Origin: Nitrospirillum sp034653355
GTDB taxonomy: Bacteria; Pseudomonadota; Alphaproteobacteria; Azospirillales; Azospirillaceae
Assembly: GCF_034653355.1 (NCBI RefSeq)
Contig: NZ_JAYEER010000003.1
Location: 434,001 to 498,000, forward strand
DNA length: 64,000 nucleotides
Reading direction: 5' to 3'
The notes under the pieces are model-generated. The model saw only the letters and a list, made by a program, of their open reading frames with translations, had not been told where the DNA came from and ran no database searches. The translations under genes were made by a program, and so were the position numbers. Each line of letters begins with the position of its first letter. The first letter of the stretch is position 1. Shown here one piece after another: positions 16,319 to 26,359 of the stretch.

Positions 16319-18961
16319 ATGTCCATCTCGAAGGAACTCCTTGAATGGTCGCAGGAGCGCCCGATGTGGCAGCAGGACGCCTTACGGCGTTTCGCAATCC
16401 GTCAGGGATTTTCAGCCGAGGACGAGAGTGAGGTCATTTCAATCCTTAAGGCAGAGCATGGCGTGAGCCAGCCAAAAGCGGCGGATGCGCAACCACTGGA
16501 GACGAAGCATCTGCCAGAAGGTAGAGGCAGCGAAGGGCCGGTCCAGTTGGCCTCAGTAGGAAATGTCGTAAACGCCAATCGTTTAGCCAAAGGGCAGGTT
16601 CTACGCTTTGCCCTCAATGGGTTGACGACGGTCTATGGAGATAATGGCAGCGGCAAATCAGGCTATGTCCGCATCCTCAAACACGTTTGCCGAACCCGTG
16701 AAGCCGATTCCGTGTTGCCAGATGTTTTCAAGCCAGATGGCGCTGCCATCCCGACTGCGGAAATCCGCTATCGTTTGTCACCGACCGAAGCAGAAGTTAC
16801 GGCAGAGACATGGACCAGTGGCCAAGAATTTGCGGCGACGCTGTCGCAATTATCCGTCTTCGATAGCCGCATCGCGTCCATCTCCTTGGATAAAGAAAAC
16901 GAGCTGGCTTTCGTACCGTTCGGCCTGGATGTCTTGGATAAATTGGGTGAGCTGTGTGGGCGGATCAAGGAGACATTGACGCGTGAGCGCAACGTTATCA
17001 CAACGCGCATTGAAGGCAATCGTCTTGGATTTGGGAATGACCCAAACATCACGGAAGCACTCGACAAGATAAAAGCTAAGACCACTGACAATTCTCTGAC
17101 AGAGGCATTCAGCTGGTGCGACGCCGATGCTAGGCGACTGATAGAAGTCGATTTACTACTGAATGACCCAATTAATCAGGCCAAGCTGTTGCGGGCACGA
17201 AAGGCCCGGTGTGACGCAGCACTCAGCAAGGTGAAGGCCGCGACACTGGCCCTAGGCGAGGTAGCGGAAGTGCAGTTGAAGACCAAGGCCGCTGACCTTG
17301 CCGCTACCAAGGAGGCCGTCCGGCTGTCATCAACCGCCTCTTTCGCGAAAGAACCGCTTCGGGGAGTAGGTTCTGAGCCTTGGGCCGTGATGTATGAAGC
17401 CGCAAGGGCATTCTCGCTGGAACAGGCATATCCAGATCGGGAATTCCCGGCCACGCAACCGGGCGACCATTGCGTGTTGTGTCACCAACCGCTCGATGAC
17501 GAGGCACGCGAGCGCCTCGATCGCTTCGAGGCATTCGTTAAAGCTGATGTGGAAGCGCGGGCAAAGGCCGCAAAGGCCGCTCTCACTCAGGCATTGACAT
17601 CGGTTGATGTTGCGTTGGCAAGCCTTGTTCCGTTGGCCGAGGAAGTAGCCAGCGCCGATCCGGCTGATAATGCTTGGTGGACAGAACTGCTGAAGGTTAC
17701 TCAGTGTCTAATAGCCCGGGCCAAGGCCTTGAAGGTTGCGGTGGAAGATGGCGACTGGTCAAATCTGCCTGCGACCACCGCCTTTAACCCCGATGTTGCA
17801 GCTGAGTGGCCTGCTAAATTGGAGGCGCAGGCGCTGGTTCATGACGGCGCTCTGGCTCCGGCCAAGAGGTCGGAACTGGCCAAAGAGCAGGCAAACCTGA
17901 AAGTACGTAGTACGTTCTCGGAAAAAAGGACGGCTCTAATCGCCCTGCGTGACTTGCTGATCGAGGAGAGCACCTACGATAAATGTCTGCGTGCGGTCGC
18001 CCCCAATGCCATCACATCAAAGCGGCGGGAAATGGACGAGGCTCACGTCCAGGGGGCGTTGCAGGCCAAGCTGACTGAGGAATTGCGGGCCCTACGTTTG
18101 TCATCCATCCCAATCAACCTTGGGTTCAAAGTCGCCAAAGCTAAATCCCGCCATCAGGTGCAACTGGACGGATTGGTAGCGGCGGCGAGGGTCAAAGAAG
18201 TGGTCAGCGAAGGCGAGTACCGTGCCCTGGCTCTGGCCTGTTTTCTTGCCCAAGTTCGGCAGCAATCGGATACAGCTGGCATCATCGTCGATGATCCTGT
18301 GTCATCCCTGGATCATGACCGCCGGGAATTGGTAGCTGAACGACTGGTGAGGGAAGCGAAAAACCGGCAGGTCATCGTATTTACCCATGATCTTGTTTTC
18401 TTTTTTATGCTGCGGGAGGCTGCCGCCCGCTTCCAGACGCCATTCGAAGGGCGCAGCCTCTATCGTGGTGCCGAGGGCTTTGGAACCGTGGATCTCTTGG
18501 AACCGTGGAAGGCAAAATCCTTGGGCCAACGCCTCGATACTCTTGAAAGGGTGGAAATTAAAAAACTAGAGGAGCTTCATGATCAAGGAGGAGCGGAATA
18601 CGAGGCTTACGTCCGTTCTTTTTGTGATCGTCTGCGAGAGAGTTGGGAGCGGCTGGTCGAGGAAGGCGTTTTCAACGAGACGGTGGTTCGCTTCAATCCC
18701 GCGGTGAAGACCCTGCGCTTGGATGAAGTTGAGGTGAGTGACGAAGTCGCTGACCATGTCTATTGGGGGATGACCAAAATATCTAATTGGACAGCCCATG
18801 ATCCAGCCAACGCCAAGGGCCTCGTCATGCCTACTCCAGATGAACTGAAAACACATATCGCGAACATCCGCGAATGCGAGACTAAGATTAAAGCAAGTCG
18901 AAAAGCGGCTTCTGCTCGGCGTAAACAAAGACGTGAGCCCCCCAAGGCTGAAGTTCTATAG
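16319..18961 (+). CDS. RloC/PrrC-like SMC-type ATPase with zinc hook and HEPN-like C-terminus
   Basis: An 880-aa protein. Walker A GDNGSGKS is at about 107-114, followed by a coiled coil with a CVLC zinc hook at about 384 and a second coiled coil. The signature-like SEGEYRALALA is at about 628, Walker B IIVDDPVSSLD at about 653 and an FTHD switch at about 687. After the ATPase, residues about 750-840 contain RESWE (about 772) and TAHDP (about 824), an R-xxx-E...H arrangement like the anticodon-nuclease part of PrrC/RloC and other HEPN RNases. Such proteins sense phage damage and cut tRNA. The start at 16319 is an in-frame ATG; one 33 bases upstream is also possible. It stands alone, without type I restriction genes, as RloC often does. 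Confidence 0.75.
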   Translation: MSISKELLEWSQERPMWQQDALRRFAIRQGFSAEDESEVISILKAEHGVSQPKAADAQPLETKHLPEGRGSEGPVQLASVGNVVNANRLAKGQVLRFALNGLTTVYGDNGSGKSGYVRILKHVCRTREADSVLPDVFKPDGAAIPTAEIRYRLSPTEAEVTAETWTSGQEFAATLSQLSVFDSRIASISLDKENELAFVPFGLDVLDKLGELCGRIKETLTRERNVITTRIEGNRLGFGNDPNITEALDKIKAKTTDNSLTEAFSWCDADARRLIEVDLLLNDPINQAKLLRARKARCDAALSKVKAATLALGEVAEVQLKTKAADLAATKEAVRLSSTASFAKEPLRGVGSEPWAVMYEAARAFSLEQAYPDREFPATQPGDHCVLCHQPLDDEARERLDRFEAFVKADVEARAKAAKAALTQALTSVDVALASLVPLAEEVASADPADNAWWTELLKVTQCLIARAKALKVAVEDGDWSNLPATTAFNPDVAAEWPAKLEAQALVHDGALAPAKRSELAKEQANLKVRSTFSEKRTALIALRDLLIEESTYDKCLRAVAPNAITSKRREMDEAHVQGALQAKLTEELRALRLSSIPINLGFKVAKAKSRHQVQLDGLVAAARVKEVVSEGEYRALALACFLAQVRQQSDTAGIIVDDPVSSLDHDRRELVAERLVREAKNRQVIVFTHDLVFFFMLREAAARFQTPFEGRSLYRGAEGFGTVDLLEPWKAKSLGQRLDTLERVEIKKLEELHDQGGAEYEAYVRSFCDRLRESWERLVEEGVFNETVVRFNPAVKTLRLDEVEVSDEVADHVYWGMTKISNWTAHDPANAKGLVMPTPDELKTHIANIRECETKIKASRKAASARRKQRREPPKAEVL

Positions 18962-19194
18962 GAGGCACTCATCGGCTGCTTGGGAGTTCCGGCGGTGGTT
19001 GCTCCTATTTCAAAAGTCCCTTTCGTCCCCCGAAACCCACCCGTCCTCTTCCGCCCTATGTCCGCCGCTCAAATTCGACCCACGGCGGCGTGGGCCTCAT
19101 CCCGCCTTAATGTTCCTGGGATGGCCTGCAAGCGCTTCAGGGCTTCGGACAAGATCAAATCCAAGCCGTATCGGTTCAACCATGGCGGCTTCGG

Positions 19195-22100
19195 TCATGC
19201 GCTTTCAGCCCAGTTCGTCCCTTTGATGGACACGCGGCTCTTGCCGCCACCTGACCGCGTGACGTTCACCTGCACGGGGATCCGGTCCTTCATCATCTCG
19301 ACGTGGCTGATGACGCCCACGGTGCGCCCCTGGCTCTGCAACGCCTCCAGCGCATCGATAGCCAAGTCCAAACTCTCGGCGTCCAGCGACCCGAAACCCT
19401 CGTCGATGAACAGCGTGGCCGCCAGCCCACCTTGTCCACCCATCCGGGACAGCGCCAAAGCCAAGGCCAGGGAAACCAGGAAGCGTTCGCCGCCGGACAA
19501 GCTGCGAACCGACCGAACCTCGTCCCCCATGTCCCGATCCACGACATGCATGGCCAGGTCTTGGCCCGCAGCACGGACCAGTCGGTACCGGGGCTTCAAG
19601 TCCGCAAGATGGTGGTTCGCCCGGTCGACCAGGAGGTCCAACGTGATCGACTGCGCATGCTGGACGAACCGGTCACCGTTCTTGGAACCCACAGCACTGT
19701 TAACCGCTTGCCAGACATCGAACGTAGCCCGCGCCTCGGCGATCTCGGCCTCAAGCCCAGCCAGGTTCTTCCTGGCCTGGGCATCCGTCTGCATCTGCCC
19801 GCGAATGGCCCCAACTCGCTCCAGCCGAGAAGACTGTTCGCTGTCGACGCTGGAAATTTGCTGCTGAAGATCCTCCAGCGGCACCTCCGGGACACCAGCG
19901 GCCTCCGCAGCAGCCAGGTCACCCTGACGCTCGCGCAGCGCCGCGTGTGCACTTGTCCGCCGGTTCGCCAGCGCCGTCAAACGGCTCCGCAGCGCATCCA
20001 CCTCAGCTCGCGGCCGAGATAGGATCTCGGAAAGCTCGGCAGCGGCCAGCCCGACGCTCACCAGAGCCTCGTCCAGAATGCCGTCGGCCTCCGCCTGCTC
20101 AGCCTGAGACTCGGCCAAAGCCGTTGCCGCCCCCGACAGCACCTGCTTGGCCGTGGCGACCGCCAACTCCGCAGCCTGGACCTTCTGCTGCCCCTCATCC
20201 CTGGCGGCAATGGCCGCCGTCCGGGCGTCATTGATCCGAGTCCGGTGAACATCAGTGGCCTCGCCGCCGAGAAGCCCCGCCCGCTCACCCCGCAACTGCT
20301 TCAGCTCCTCCGCCCGCGCGTCGGCCGCAGCCTTCAACTTCTCGGTGCCGATGAGCAGCTCGTCAGCACGCGCCTGTATCCCGCTGATACGGGGAGCGAG
20401 CTCAGCCAAGGCAGCGTCCACCGCAAGAACCTCGGCCTCAGCATTTTCTCGTTCGGTCACCAGGTCGGCGAGAACCCGACGTACCTCGTCCGCGTCAATC
20501 TCCAGGTCGGCCTGGGTCAAATCCCCAGCCTCCAGCGCCGAGGCGAGGCCCGCATCGATGGCTTTGATACGCTCCTCGGCCGTGGCGGCAGCCTGCATAT
20601 GAAGCGCATGGGCCTGCCCTTTGGCGTTCGCCTCATCGGAAAGGCGTTGCCGCGTTCCCTGCCGCTGTTCCAGCGCGTCGGTCAGCCGGTCTCGCTCGGT
20701 GGTCAGGCGAGTGATCGCCTGACGCAATTCTTCCGCCTGCCCAAGCTGGGCCTGTAGGGTTCGCCGCTCCTGGGCAAGCTGGCGGCCCACCTCAAGTATG
20801 GCGGTCACAGCACCGCTTGGTCCGGCGGGAAGGTCAGACCGCTCCGCCTTGGGAAGGGTCTCGACGTAAAGGCGTTCGGCCGCTTCAGCCCTCTCACCGG
20901 CCTCCTGAATGTTGGTCCGCAACTGCTTGGCCGCGGCTTCCGCCTGCGCGACGTTCCCCTGGGCCCTCGTAAGGAGATGCCGACCTTTCTCAGCACGTTC
21001 CCGAGCCGCATCCAGGTCAGCCTGAAGGCCACGAGCCAACTCGGCCAATACCGCGTCGGCATGAATGGGATGCTCCTTGGCGCCACAAACCGGACAAGGC
21101 TGTCCTGGCACCAATCCCTTCCTAAGATGCTGCGCGCTATCCGAGACAGCAGCCAATGCACGATCAGTCGGCGCCATCAGCGCTTTGACCTCAGCTTCGG
21201 CCTCTCCAATGCCCCGCTCTGCGTCCTGGACCTGCTTCGCTGCGGCATCTCTGTCCGCCTCGGCTGCCGCGAGGGATGTCTGAGCCGTTTGGGCCTGCGT
21301 TTGAGCCCTGTCGTAGTCTTCTGACGTGCGCTTCAGGTCGCCCAAAACAGTCAGTTGGTCGCCCAAGGCTTCCACCCGGCGCGCAGTGACCTCGGGCGCC
21401 AGCCGGACGAGCCGATCCTGATGGTCCAGGATGCCGCGATTCAACTCGGACCGCGCCGCCTGGTCAGCAACATCCTGCTTCTCCAACTCGCCAAGCGCCG
21501 CCCGCAGCTCCTGCACCTCGGCATCAACCACACCAGCCTGCTGGCGAGCTTTAAGGGCGCTCCGGCGGGCCGTGTGCCGGTCATCGAAGGCCTGGGTGAT
21601 CTGGTTCCAATTCCGAACCAGCACAGCCGCCTGGGGCCGCGCCTCCAGGACAGCCTGGGCATCTTGTCGCCGGGCCTGGGCTTGGGCCCTTTCGGCATCC
21701 AGCTCGCGTAACTGCACCAGAGCCTGTGAATGCTCGCCCACCGCTACCGCCGCTGCCATGGCGGCCTGCGAGGCCTCTTGGTCAGCGCGAACGATACGGC
21801 TGTCGAGGTCCGCAGCCCTGGACCAGGTGGGACCGAATTCCTTGAAGACCCGCTCGGCCTCGTTCACGGCAGCCTGCGCTAGGTCCTGTTCTTGTCGGCG
21901 GGCAACAGCCTCCTGGGTCACATGTTCCAGGGTGACCTGCGCTCGCGAAACCTCTCCCTCTGCCTTGGTCACACTGGCTGATGCCGTCCTGGCGCGGGCC
22001 CACGGGAGACGAAGTGGTTCAACCTGGTCAATCCGTTCCAGGTCGGCACGATCTTCCGCCGCCTCCACAAGCGCGGCGTCCGCATCGGCCGCGACCCGAA

Positions 22101-22935
22101 CAGCCTCCCCGTGGCGGCGCTGAGCCTCAGCCAGGGCACGATGACGAGCAACGTCTGCTTCAAGGATCTGACGCCCGCTTCGCGCCGCCTCGATGGCCGC
22201 CAGGAGGGTCTTCCCTTCGTCGTCGAGGGCAGCGCGTTCCTCCTCAGAGAGAAGCTGGTGCTCAGCTCGGCGGGCCACCAGCAGGTCGTGATCAGCCTTC
22301 GCCTTGCTGTATCGGTCGAAAACGCGAATCGAGATGTCGCGGTAAATCTCTGTGCCCGTCACCTTCTCAAGCAGGGCACCACGGTCTTTGGTGTCGGCAC
22401 GGAGGAAGGCGTCGAAGTCACCCTGGGCCAACAGCACAGTGCGGCGGAACTCATCGTACGTGAGCCCCGTCAGCGCAAGGATCCTGGTTTCGACCGCCTT
22501 GATCTGGCTATCCAGCACCTGGCCATCGGACAGGCGCTGAACACTGCGCTCGATGCTCTGTAGACGCCCGGCTGCCCGCCCGCGCGCTCGTCGGGCTGTC
22601 CAGGTTGCGCGATAGGCTTCATCGTCGAGCCCGACAAAGTCCACCGTCGCATAGCCCTGTGACGCCCCTCGGCGCAGGACACCACGTGCGTCACGAGCCT
22701 TAATCAATTCGCCACTGGCGTCAGGCACATCTTCGTTACCGCCGGTCTGGCTGAAACGGGGGCACTCCCCATAGAGCGCGAGGCAAAGGGCGTCCAGGAT
22801 AGACGACTTGCCCGCTCCCGTTTCACCCGTGATGGCGAACAGGCCCGCCGACTTCAGTGGCTCAGCGGTGAAATCGATCTCGAACTTGTCGGCCAAGCTG
22901 GCGATGTTCTGGCCCTCGATAGCGAGAATCCGCAT
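19195..22935 (-). CDS. sbcC: Exonuclease SbcC (Rad50-like ATPase subunit)
   Basis: A 1246-aa SMC-like ATPase that with SbcD forms the SbcCD nuclease, which cuts hairpins and blocked DNA ends. The N-terminal ATPase half has GETGAGKSS (about 36-44). Long coiled coils meet at a CPVCG zinc hook at about residue 611, and the C-terminal half has SLSGGERFLVSLALALALSR and the Walker B LFIDEGFGSLD. Length is full. The start is three bases after the stop of sbcD, so the two genes are co-transcribed and translationally coupled. Confidence 0.95.
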   Translation of the reverse strand: MRILAIEGQNIASLADKFEIDFTAEPLKSAGLFAITGETGAGKSSILDALCLALYGECPRFSQTGGNEDVPDASGELIKARDARGVLRRGASQGYATVDFVGLDDEAYRATWTARRARGRAAGRLQSIERSVQRLSDGQVLDSQIKAVETRILALTGLTYDEFRRTVLLAQGDFDAFLRADTKDRGALLEKVTGTEIYRDISIRVFDRYSKAKADHDLLVARRAEHQLLSEEERAALDDEGKTLLAAIEAARSGRQILEADVARHRALAEAQRRHGEAVRVAADADAALVEAAEDRADLERIDQVEPLRLPWARARTASASVTKAEGEVSRAQVTLEHVTQEAVARRQEQDLAQAAVNEAERVFKEFGPTWSRAADLDSRIVRADQEASQAAMAAAVAVGEHSQALVQLRELDAERAQAQARRQDAQAVLEARPQAAVLVRNWNQITQAFDDRHTARRSALKARQQAGVVDAEVQELRAALGELEKQDVADQAARSELNRGILDHQDRLVRLAPEVTARRVEALGDQLTVLGDLKRTSEDYDRAQTQAQTAQTSLAAAEADRDAAAKQVQDAERGIGEAEAEVKALMAPTDRALAAVSDSAQHLRKGLVPGQPCPVCGAKEHPIHADAVLAELARGLQADLDAARERAEKGRHLLTRAQGNVAQAEAAAKQLRTNIQEAGERAEAAERLYVETLPKAERSDLPAGPSGAVTAILEVGRQLAQERRTLQAQLGQAEELRQAITRLTTERDRLTDALEQRQGTRQRLSDEANAKGQAHALHMQAAATAEERIKAIDAGLASALEAGDLTQADLEIDADEVRRVLADLVTERENAEAEVLAVDAALAELAPRISGIQARADELLIGTEKLKAAADARAEELKQLRGERAGLLGGEATDVHRTRINDARTAAIAARDEGQQKVQAAELAVATAKQVLSGAATALAESQAEQAEADGILDEALVSVGLAAAELSEILSRPRAEVDALRSRLTALANRRTSAHAALRERQGDLAAAEAAGVPEVPLEDLQQQISSVDSEQSSRLERVGAIRGQMQTDAQARKNLAGLEAEIAEARATFDVWQAVNSAVGSKNGDRFVQHAQSITLDLLVDRANHHLADLKPRYRLVRAAGQDLAMHVVDRDMGDEVRSVRSLSGGERFLVSLALALALSRMGGQGGLAATLFIDEGFGSLDAESLDLAIDALEALQSQGRTVGVISHVEMMKDRIPVQVNVTRSGGGKSRVSIKGTNWAESA

Positions 22936-22938
22936 CGC

Positions 22939-24162
22939 TTATTCCCCCACCTGGGCATCGCGAAAAGCCGCGAGGTGGCGGGCATCTGGCGGCAAGCCGT
23001 GCATGTCCTGGAACACACTCACGAACAGTTCCTCGGGGGAGGTCTCGGCCAAAGACACCGGCGGGGCAGCTTCCGATGGAGCGCGGACCGCCTGCTCAAT
23101 CCTGACGCCCGCGCGCCGGACGGCATGGCGTTCAAGCACCGTCTCGATTTCAGCCAGCAGGTTGGGCACGGGGCGGTTCGCCAGGAACCTGAGCCAAACG
23201 AAGGGGTGACGATCCCGTGGAGCCGACGAATCAAGGTTGAGCGCCGTCAGGACCGCATCTAGTTCCCCCACACTCATCCCACCCCGCTCCGGCAATTGCA
23301 GACAGGGGATGGGACGCGGGAGCGGGCGGTGAGTGGCCGTCACCCCATCTTCCCCGATGTCGACCAAAGTGACGCCGTGGTCGTAGCCGATCTCCGCCGC
23401 CGACAGAGGGAAGGGCGAACCGGAATATCTCACCCGCCCACCACCAAGGTTCTGCGGCCGGTGGAGATGGCCAAGAGCCACATAGGCGAACGCCGGATCA
23501 TAGATTTCAGGGGGCACCGCGTGCTCGCCACCGATCAGGATGCGCCGCTCCACGCCTTCGGATTCGGTTCCACCGGCACAATGGAGATGCCCGGTGGCAA
23601 TGATCGGCAAGCCGCTCGCGCGGGCCTGCGCCTGGGCAGCCAACTGCTGATGGAACGCCCGGGTCGCCGCGACGACGGGAGAACCGGCGGTGACTTCAGC
23701 ACCCAGCGTCAGGCCGGGCAGATCGGCGGCACGCAGGAAGGGGATGGCCAACACCATCGCCCGCACCTGCCCATCGGCATCAGCGACCGGGATGAGGTGG
23801 CGGTCCATGTCGACCTGGCCATCCTTCCAGCGCAAGGTGCCCAGAGCATGCACACCGATTACCTGGAGCACTGCATCGGGCGCTTCCAGGCGACCAGCCG
23901 GATCATGGTTCCCGGCGATCATCACTGTCGTCAGGTGCGGGCGCCGCTGCCTGAACTTGGCCAGAGCCGAATACAGCATGCGCTGCGCGTCGCCCGAGGG
24001 ATTGATACTATCGAACACGTCCCCGGCGATGACCAGCGCATCGACCGCTTCTTCCTCGATGACTTCGGCCAAGTGGCCGAGGAACGCCTGGTGTTCCACC
24101 TCGCGGGTCCAACCGTTCAGCGTCTGCCCGATATGCCAGTCAGCGGTGTGTAGGATGCGCAA
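22939..24162 (-). CDS. sbcD: Exonuclease SbcD (Mre11-like nuclease subunit)
   Basis: A 407-aa Mre11-type phosphoesterase. The motifs RILHTADWHIGQ (start), DALVIAGDVFD, MIAGNHDPAGR, ATGHLHCAG and ALGHLHRPQ are all present. The TTG at 24162 is preferred because it starts directly at the first strand of the domain; an in-frame upstream start would add 18 residues without homology. C-terminal about 100 residues carry the capping part that binds SbcC. SbcCD is a housekeeping function, yet this copy lies among accessory genes, so it could be a second or displaced locus. Confidence 0.92.
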   Translation of the reverse strand: MRILHTADWHIGQTLNGWTREVEHQAFLGHLAEVIEEEAVDALVIAGDVFDSINPSGDAQRMLYSALAKFRQRRPHLTTVMIAGNHDPAGRLEAPDAVLQVIGVHALGTLRWKDGQVDMDRHLIPVADADGQVRAMVLAIPFLRAADLPGLTLGAEVTAGSPVVAATRAFHQQLAAQAQARASGLPIIATGHLHCAGGTESEGVERRILIGGEHAVPPEIYDPAFAYVALGHLHRPQNLGGGRVRYSGSPFPLSAAEIGYDHGVTLVDIGEDGVTATHRPLPRPIPCLQLPERGGMSVGELDAVLTALNLDSSAPRDRHPFVWLRFLANRPVPNLLAEIETVLERHAVRRAGVRIEQAVRAPSEAAPPVSLAETSPEELFVSVFQDMHGLPPDARHLAAFRDAQVGE

Positions 24163-24668
24163 GGTGCAGTCCGCCCTCTTCCGTTCCAAGCCCCAATGTA
24201 TTCCGTCTACGGTCACTTGGCGGAAGGCACCATATCGAGGTTAGCGGAAGGGCTGAAGTGTCGCTTCTCGACGCCCGCTGCTACCGAGAGCCTGTTCTAT
24301 TGGCCGTTTCTGGTCGCGCGCATGCCCTTGCAGAGCCTCAGTCTCGCACACGAAGGCGCCCCGATTGGTCGCAAAGAAAACACCGGTGGCCCTGTTCACC
24401 CACGCCACCACGTCCCTGGGGCAGTGAGCCTGGGCTGACTGCTACATCTCGGCGGATGCCGCCGGTCCCGTGGCGCCACCGAACAGCAGCCGGTAATCAA
24501 CAACAGGGACGCCACCACCCACTTAGCCTCAAACATTACAGTTTTCCATATTTCGGCCCTCATCCACCAGCCAAACATCCTAAAAGGGAATAAGCAAAAC
24601 CATATTGCCCGCTATAGGCGCGCGCCCTACAATTCCGCAAGAATTCCTCGTCTCGCAAGGATTTCCGA
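24163..24668. other. Intergenic stretch between sbcD and a gene remnant
   Basis: There is no supportable gene. A short minus-strand frame (about 24400-24540) reads a lipobox-like VASLLLITGCCS, but it has no good ribosome binding site and a low-complexity tail, so I do not call it. The left end should hold the sbcDC promoter. Confidence 0.35.
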
Positions 24669-24762
24669 ATGCGCCGCCGCCCCGCTCGCGTCACCGGTCG
24701 CCTTGGCCGCCGAGGGCAAGCACTGCGCCGATCCCGCTGCCGCCGCGAAGGTCTGAAAATTT
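24669..24762 (+). pseudogene. Broken copy of the small secreted protein (third member)
   Basis: The start (AAGGATTTCCGAATGCGCC) is nearly the same as that of the copy at 26.4 kb. The middle of the signal peptide is missing, which shifts the frame. The second frame then reads ASPVALAAEGKHCADPAAAA followed by KV and a stop at the place of the first mature cysteine. The rest of the gene has been lost. Confidence 0.75.
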
Positions 24763-24894
24763 GGCACTACGGCCTATAGAGCGATAGCCATCAAAGCAAC
24801 ACCGATAGGAAAGTTCTACGCACGCCGGAAGCACATAATACATCCCGGAATATTTCCTAATATCTTCCCATTTAGATAGAATGAGGGCAACATC

Positions 24895-25953
24895 TTGACT
24901 CTAATTGCGACGTTTTCGATCGATGGATTTCAGGTATTTATTGGTGATTCAGTCTTATCAAGAGACACAATATCGGATGAATTGCTGTCAATTCCTTCGA
25001 TGCACGATCCAAATAGCAAAATTGATAAAGATTTTGGCCTGTCGATATCTGGATTAGTCCAGAAAATCAATATAATAGGCAAGAATATATGTATATGCTG
25101 GGCCGGAAGACGGAAAACAGCGACATCCTTCATTAATTACGTGTCAGAAAATGCGGATAATATTGGATACTCCGTCGAGAAATTTGAAAATATTTTGAGA
25201 AATTATGAACCAAATGAGTTGCACGACTGTAAGTTCATAATAAGCTTCTTCAATGGTCAGGCATTGTTAACAAGAACCGTAAAATCACCTATATTTGAGT
25301 TCGACGAAGTCCGAAATATTCAGGTATACGGTAGTGGATCTGATGCCTTTCTTAGAGAAATTGAAAATTTTTCTAAATTCACAGCGAGTAGGAATTTTAA
25401 TCCGCTAGAACGAACTATTTCGACAGCGCTTTCATTTTCCGCATCTGCCTTCGCACAGCAAATTATTTCTGGAACTGGAATCGAGGAGGGATGGGGAGGT
25501 GCATTTGAAATTTCTTATCTTCACAAAGGAGAGTTTAAGAAATTAGGTGATATACTATACATATTCGCGAGCATACGCCAAACCACTGAATATATAGATT
25601 TTAAAATATTGCCATTTTTCGTAAAGTCCTACTATGACGGCGAATATTTCATGAATTACGTGGTGAGTAATCTAGAAGACCCCCCAACAGAACGGCTATA
25701 TGCAATATCCCCCATGCAAGCGAAAGAACAACCTAAAGATATTAAAATACCAAACTTAGAATATAAATGGCTTGTAATACATTCTTCCGTCTTGCTTTCG
25801 AATAGCGATGTAAAATCAAACATATCTACACATTATTTTGGAAAAAGCTATCGCCCAATAATTATAAAAGCGGTAGATAATAATTTTCAGATATCCACAG
25901 AAGGAAATTTCATTCAGAAATACCTGGTGGATATTTTCTCACTAAAAAAATAG
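24895..25953 (+). CDS. AT-rich protein with a proteasome/HslV-like Ntn-hydrolase N-terminus
   Basis: A 352-aa soluble protein from a TTG start. The first 20 residues (MTLIATFSIDGFQVFIGDSV) follow the beta-strand pattern of HslV and proteasome beta subunits. After Met removal Thr would be residue 1 and an Asp falls exactly at position 17, as in HslV (Thr1, Asp17). A following LVQKINII and CICWAGRR recall the HslV segment with catalytic Lys and the GFAG turn, although here it lies further along because of an insert. A later IQVYGSGSDAFLREI also fits the fold. The C-terminal about 130 residues are unassigned. Base composition is far more AT-rich than nearby genes, which points to transfer. No ATPase partner such as HslU is adjacent. 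The fold call is inference from pattern. Confidence 0.6.
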   Translation: MTLIATFSIDGFQVFIGDSVLSRDTISDELLSIPSMHDPNSKIDKDFGLSISGLVQKINIIGKNICICWAGRRKTATSFINYVSENADNIGYSVEKFENILRNYEPNELHDCKFIISFFNGQALLTRTVKSPIFEFDEVRNIQVYGSGSDAFLREIENFSKFTASRNFNPLERTISTALSFSASAFAQQIISGTGIEEGWGGAFEISYLHKGEFKKLGDILYIFASIRQTTEYIDFKILPFFVKSYYDGEYFMNYVVSNLEDPPTERLYAISPMQAKEQPKDIKIPNLEYKWLVIHSSVLLSNSDVKSNISTHYFGKSYRPIIIKAVDNNFQISTEGNFIQKYLVDIFSLKK

Positions 25954-26359
25954 ACAGAACATATAAAATTTATATTTGAGAAATTGCGCGGACACCACCC
26001 AGGGCCGAACCCTTTTATCCGATATCCTTCACCACGATCTCAAGGATTCGCCCCTTCCCGCGATGCAAGCAGGGATGGAATAGCTTGATCGAGCATAACG
26101 ATCTCGTCGCTAATGCTTCCCTTAGCCAGCCCGCACCCACCGATCTGGGCAGGGTTCTGACTGCTTGGGAAAAAACACAACATCAACCCAATGCTGCTCG
26201 CCGCAGCTTCGCGCCTGGGCAACCGATTGCCTTTCTCAATCTCCAAATGCACTCAGGCCGTTTTGCGCGAATTATAGCAACGGATTCTCTACTTGGCTTC
26301 CATAGGAGCACCTCATACGATCCTGTAAGGATTTCAACTCTTCCAAAAGGATTTCCGAA
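25954..26359. other. Intergenic stretch with no clear gene
   Basis: Short frames exist on both strands (up to about 95 codons on plus), but none has a ribosome binding site or recognisable domain. The right end (AAAAGGATTTCCG) is the leader shared with the broken small-protein copy at 24.7 kb, so this part includes the control region of that family. Confidence 0.35.
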
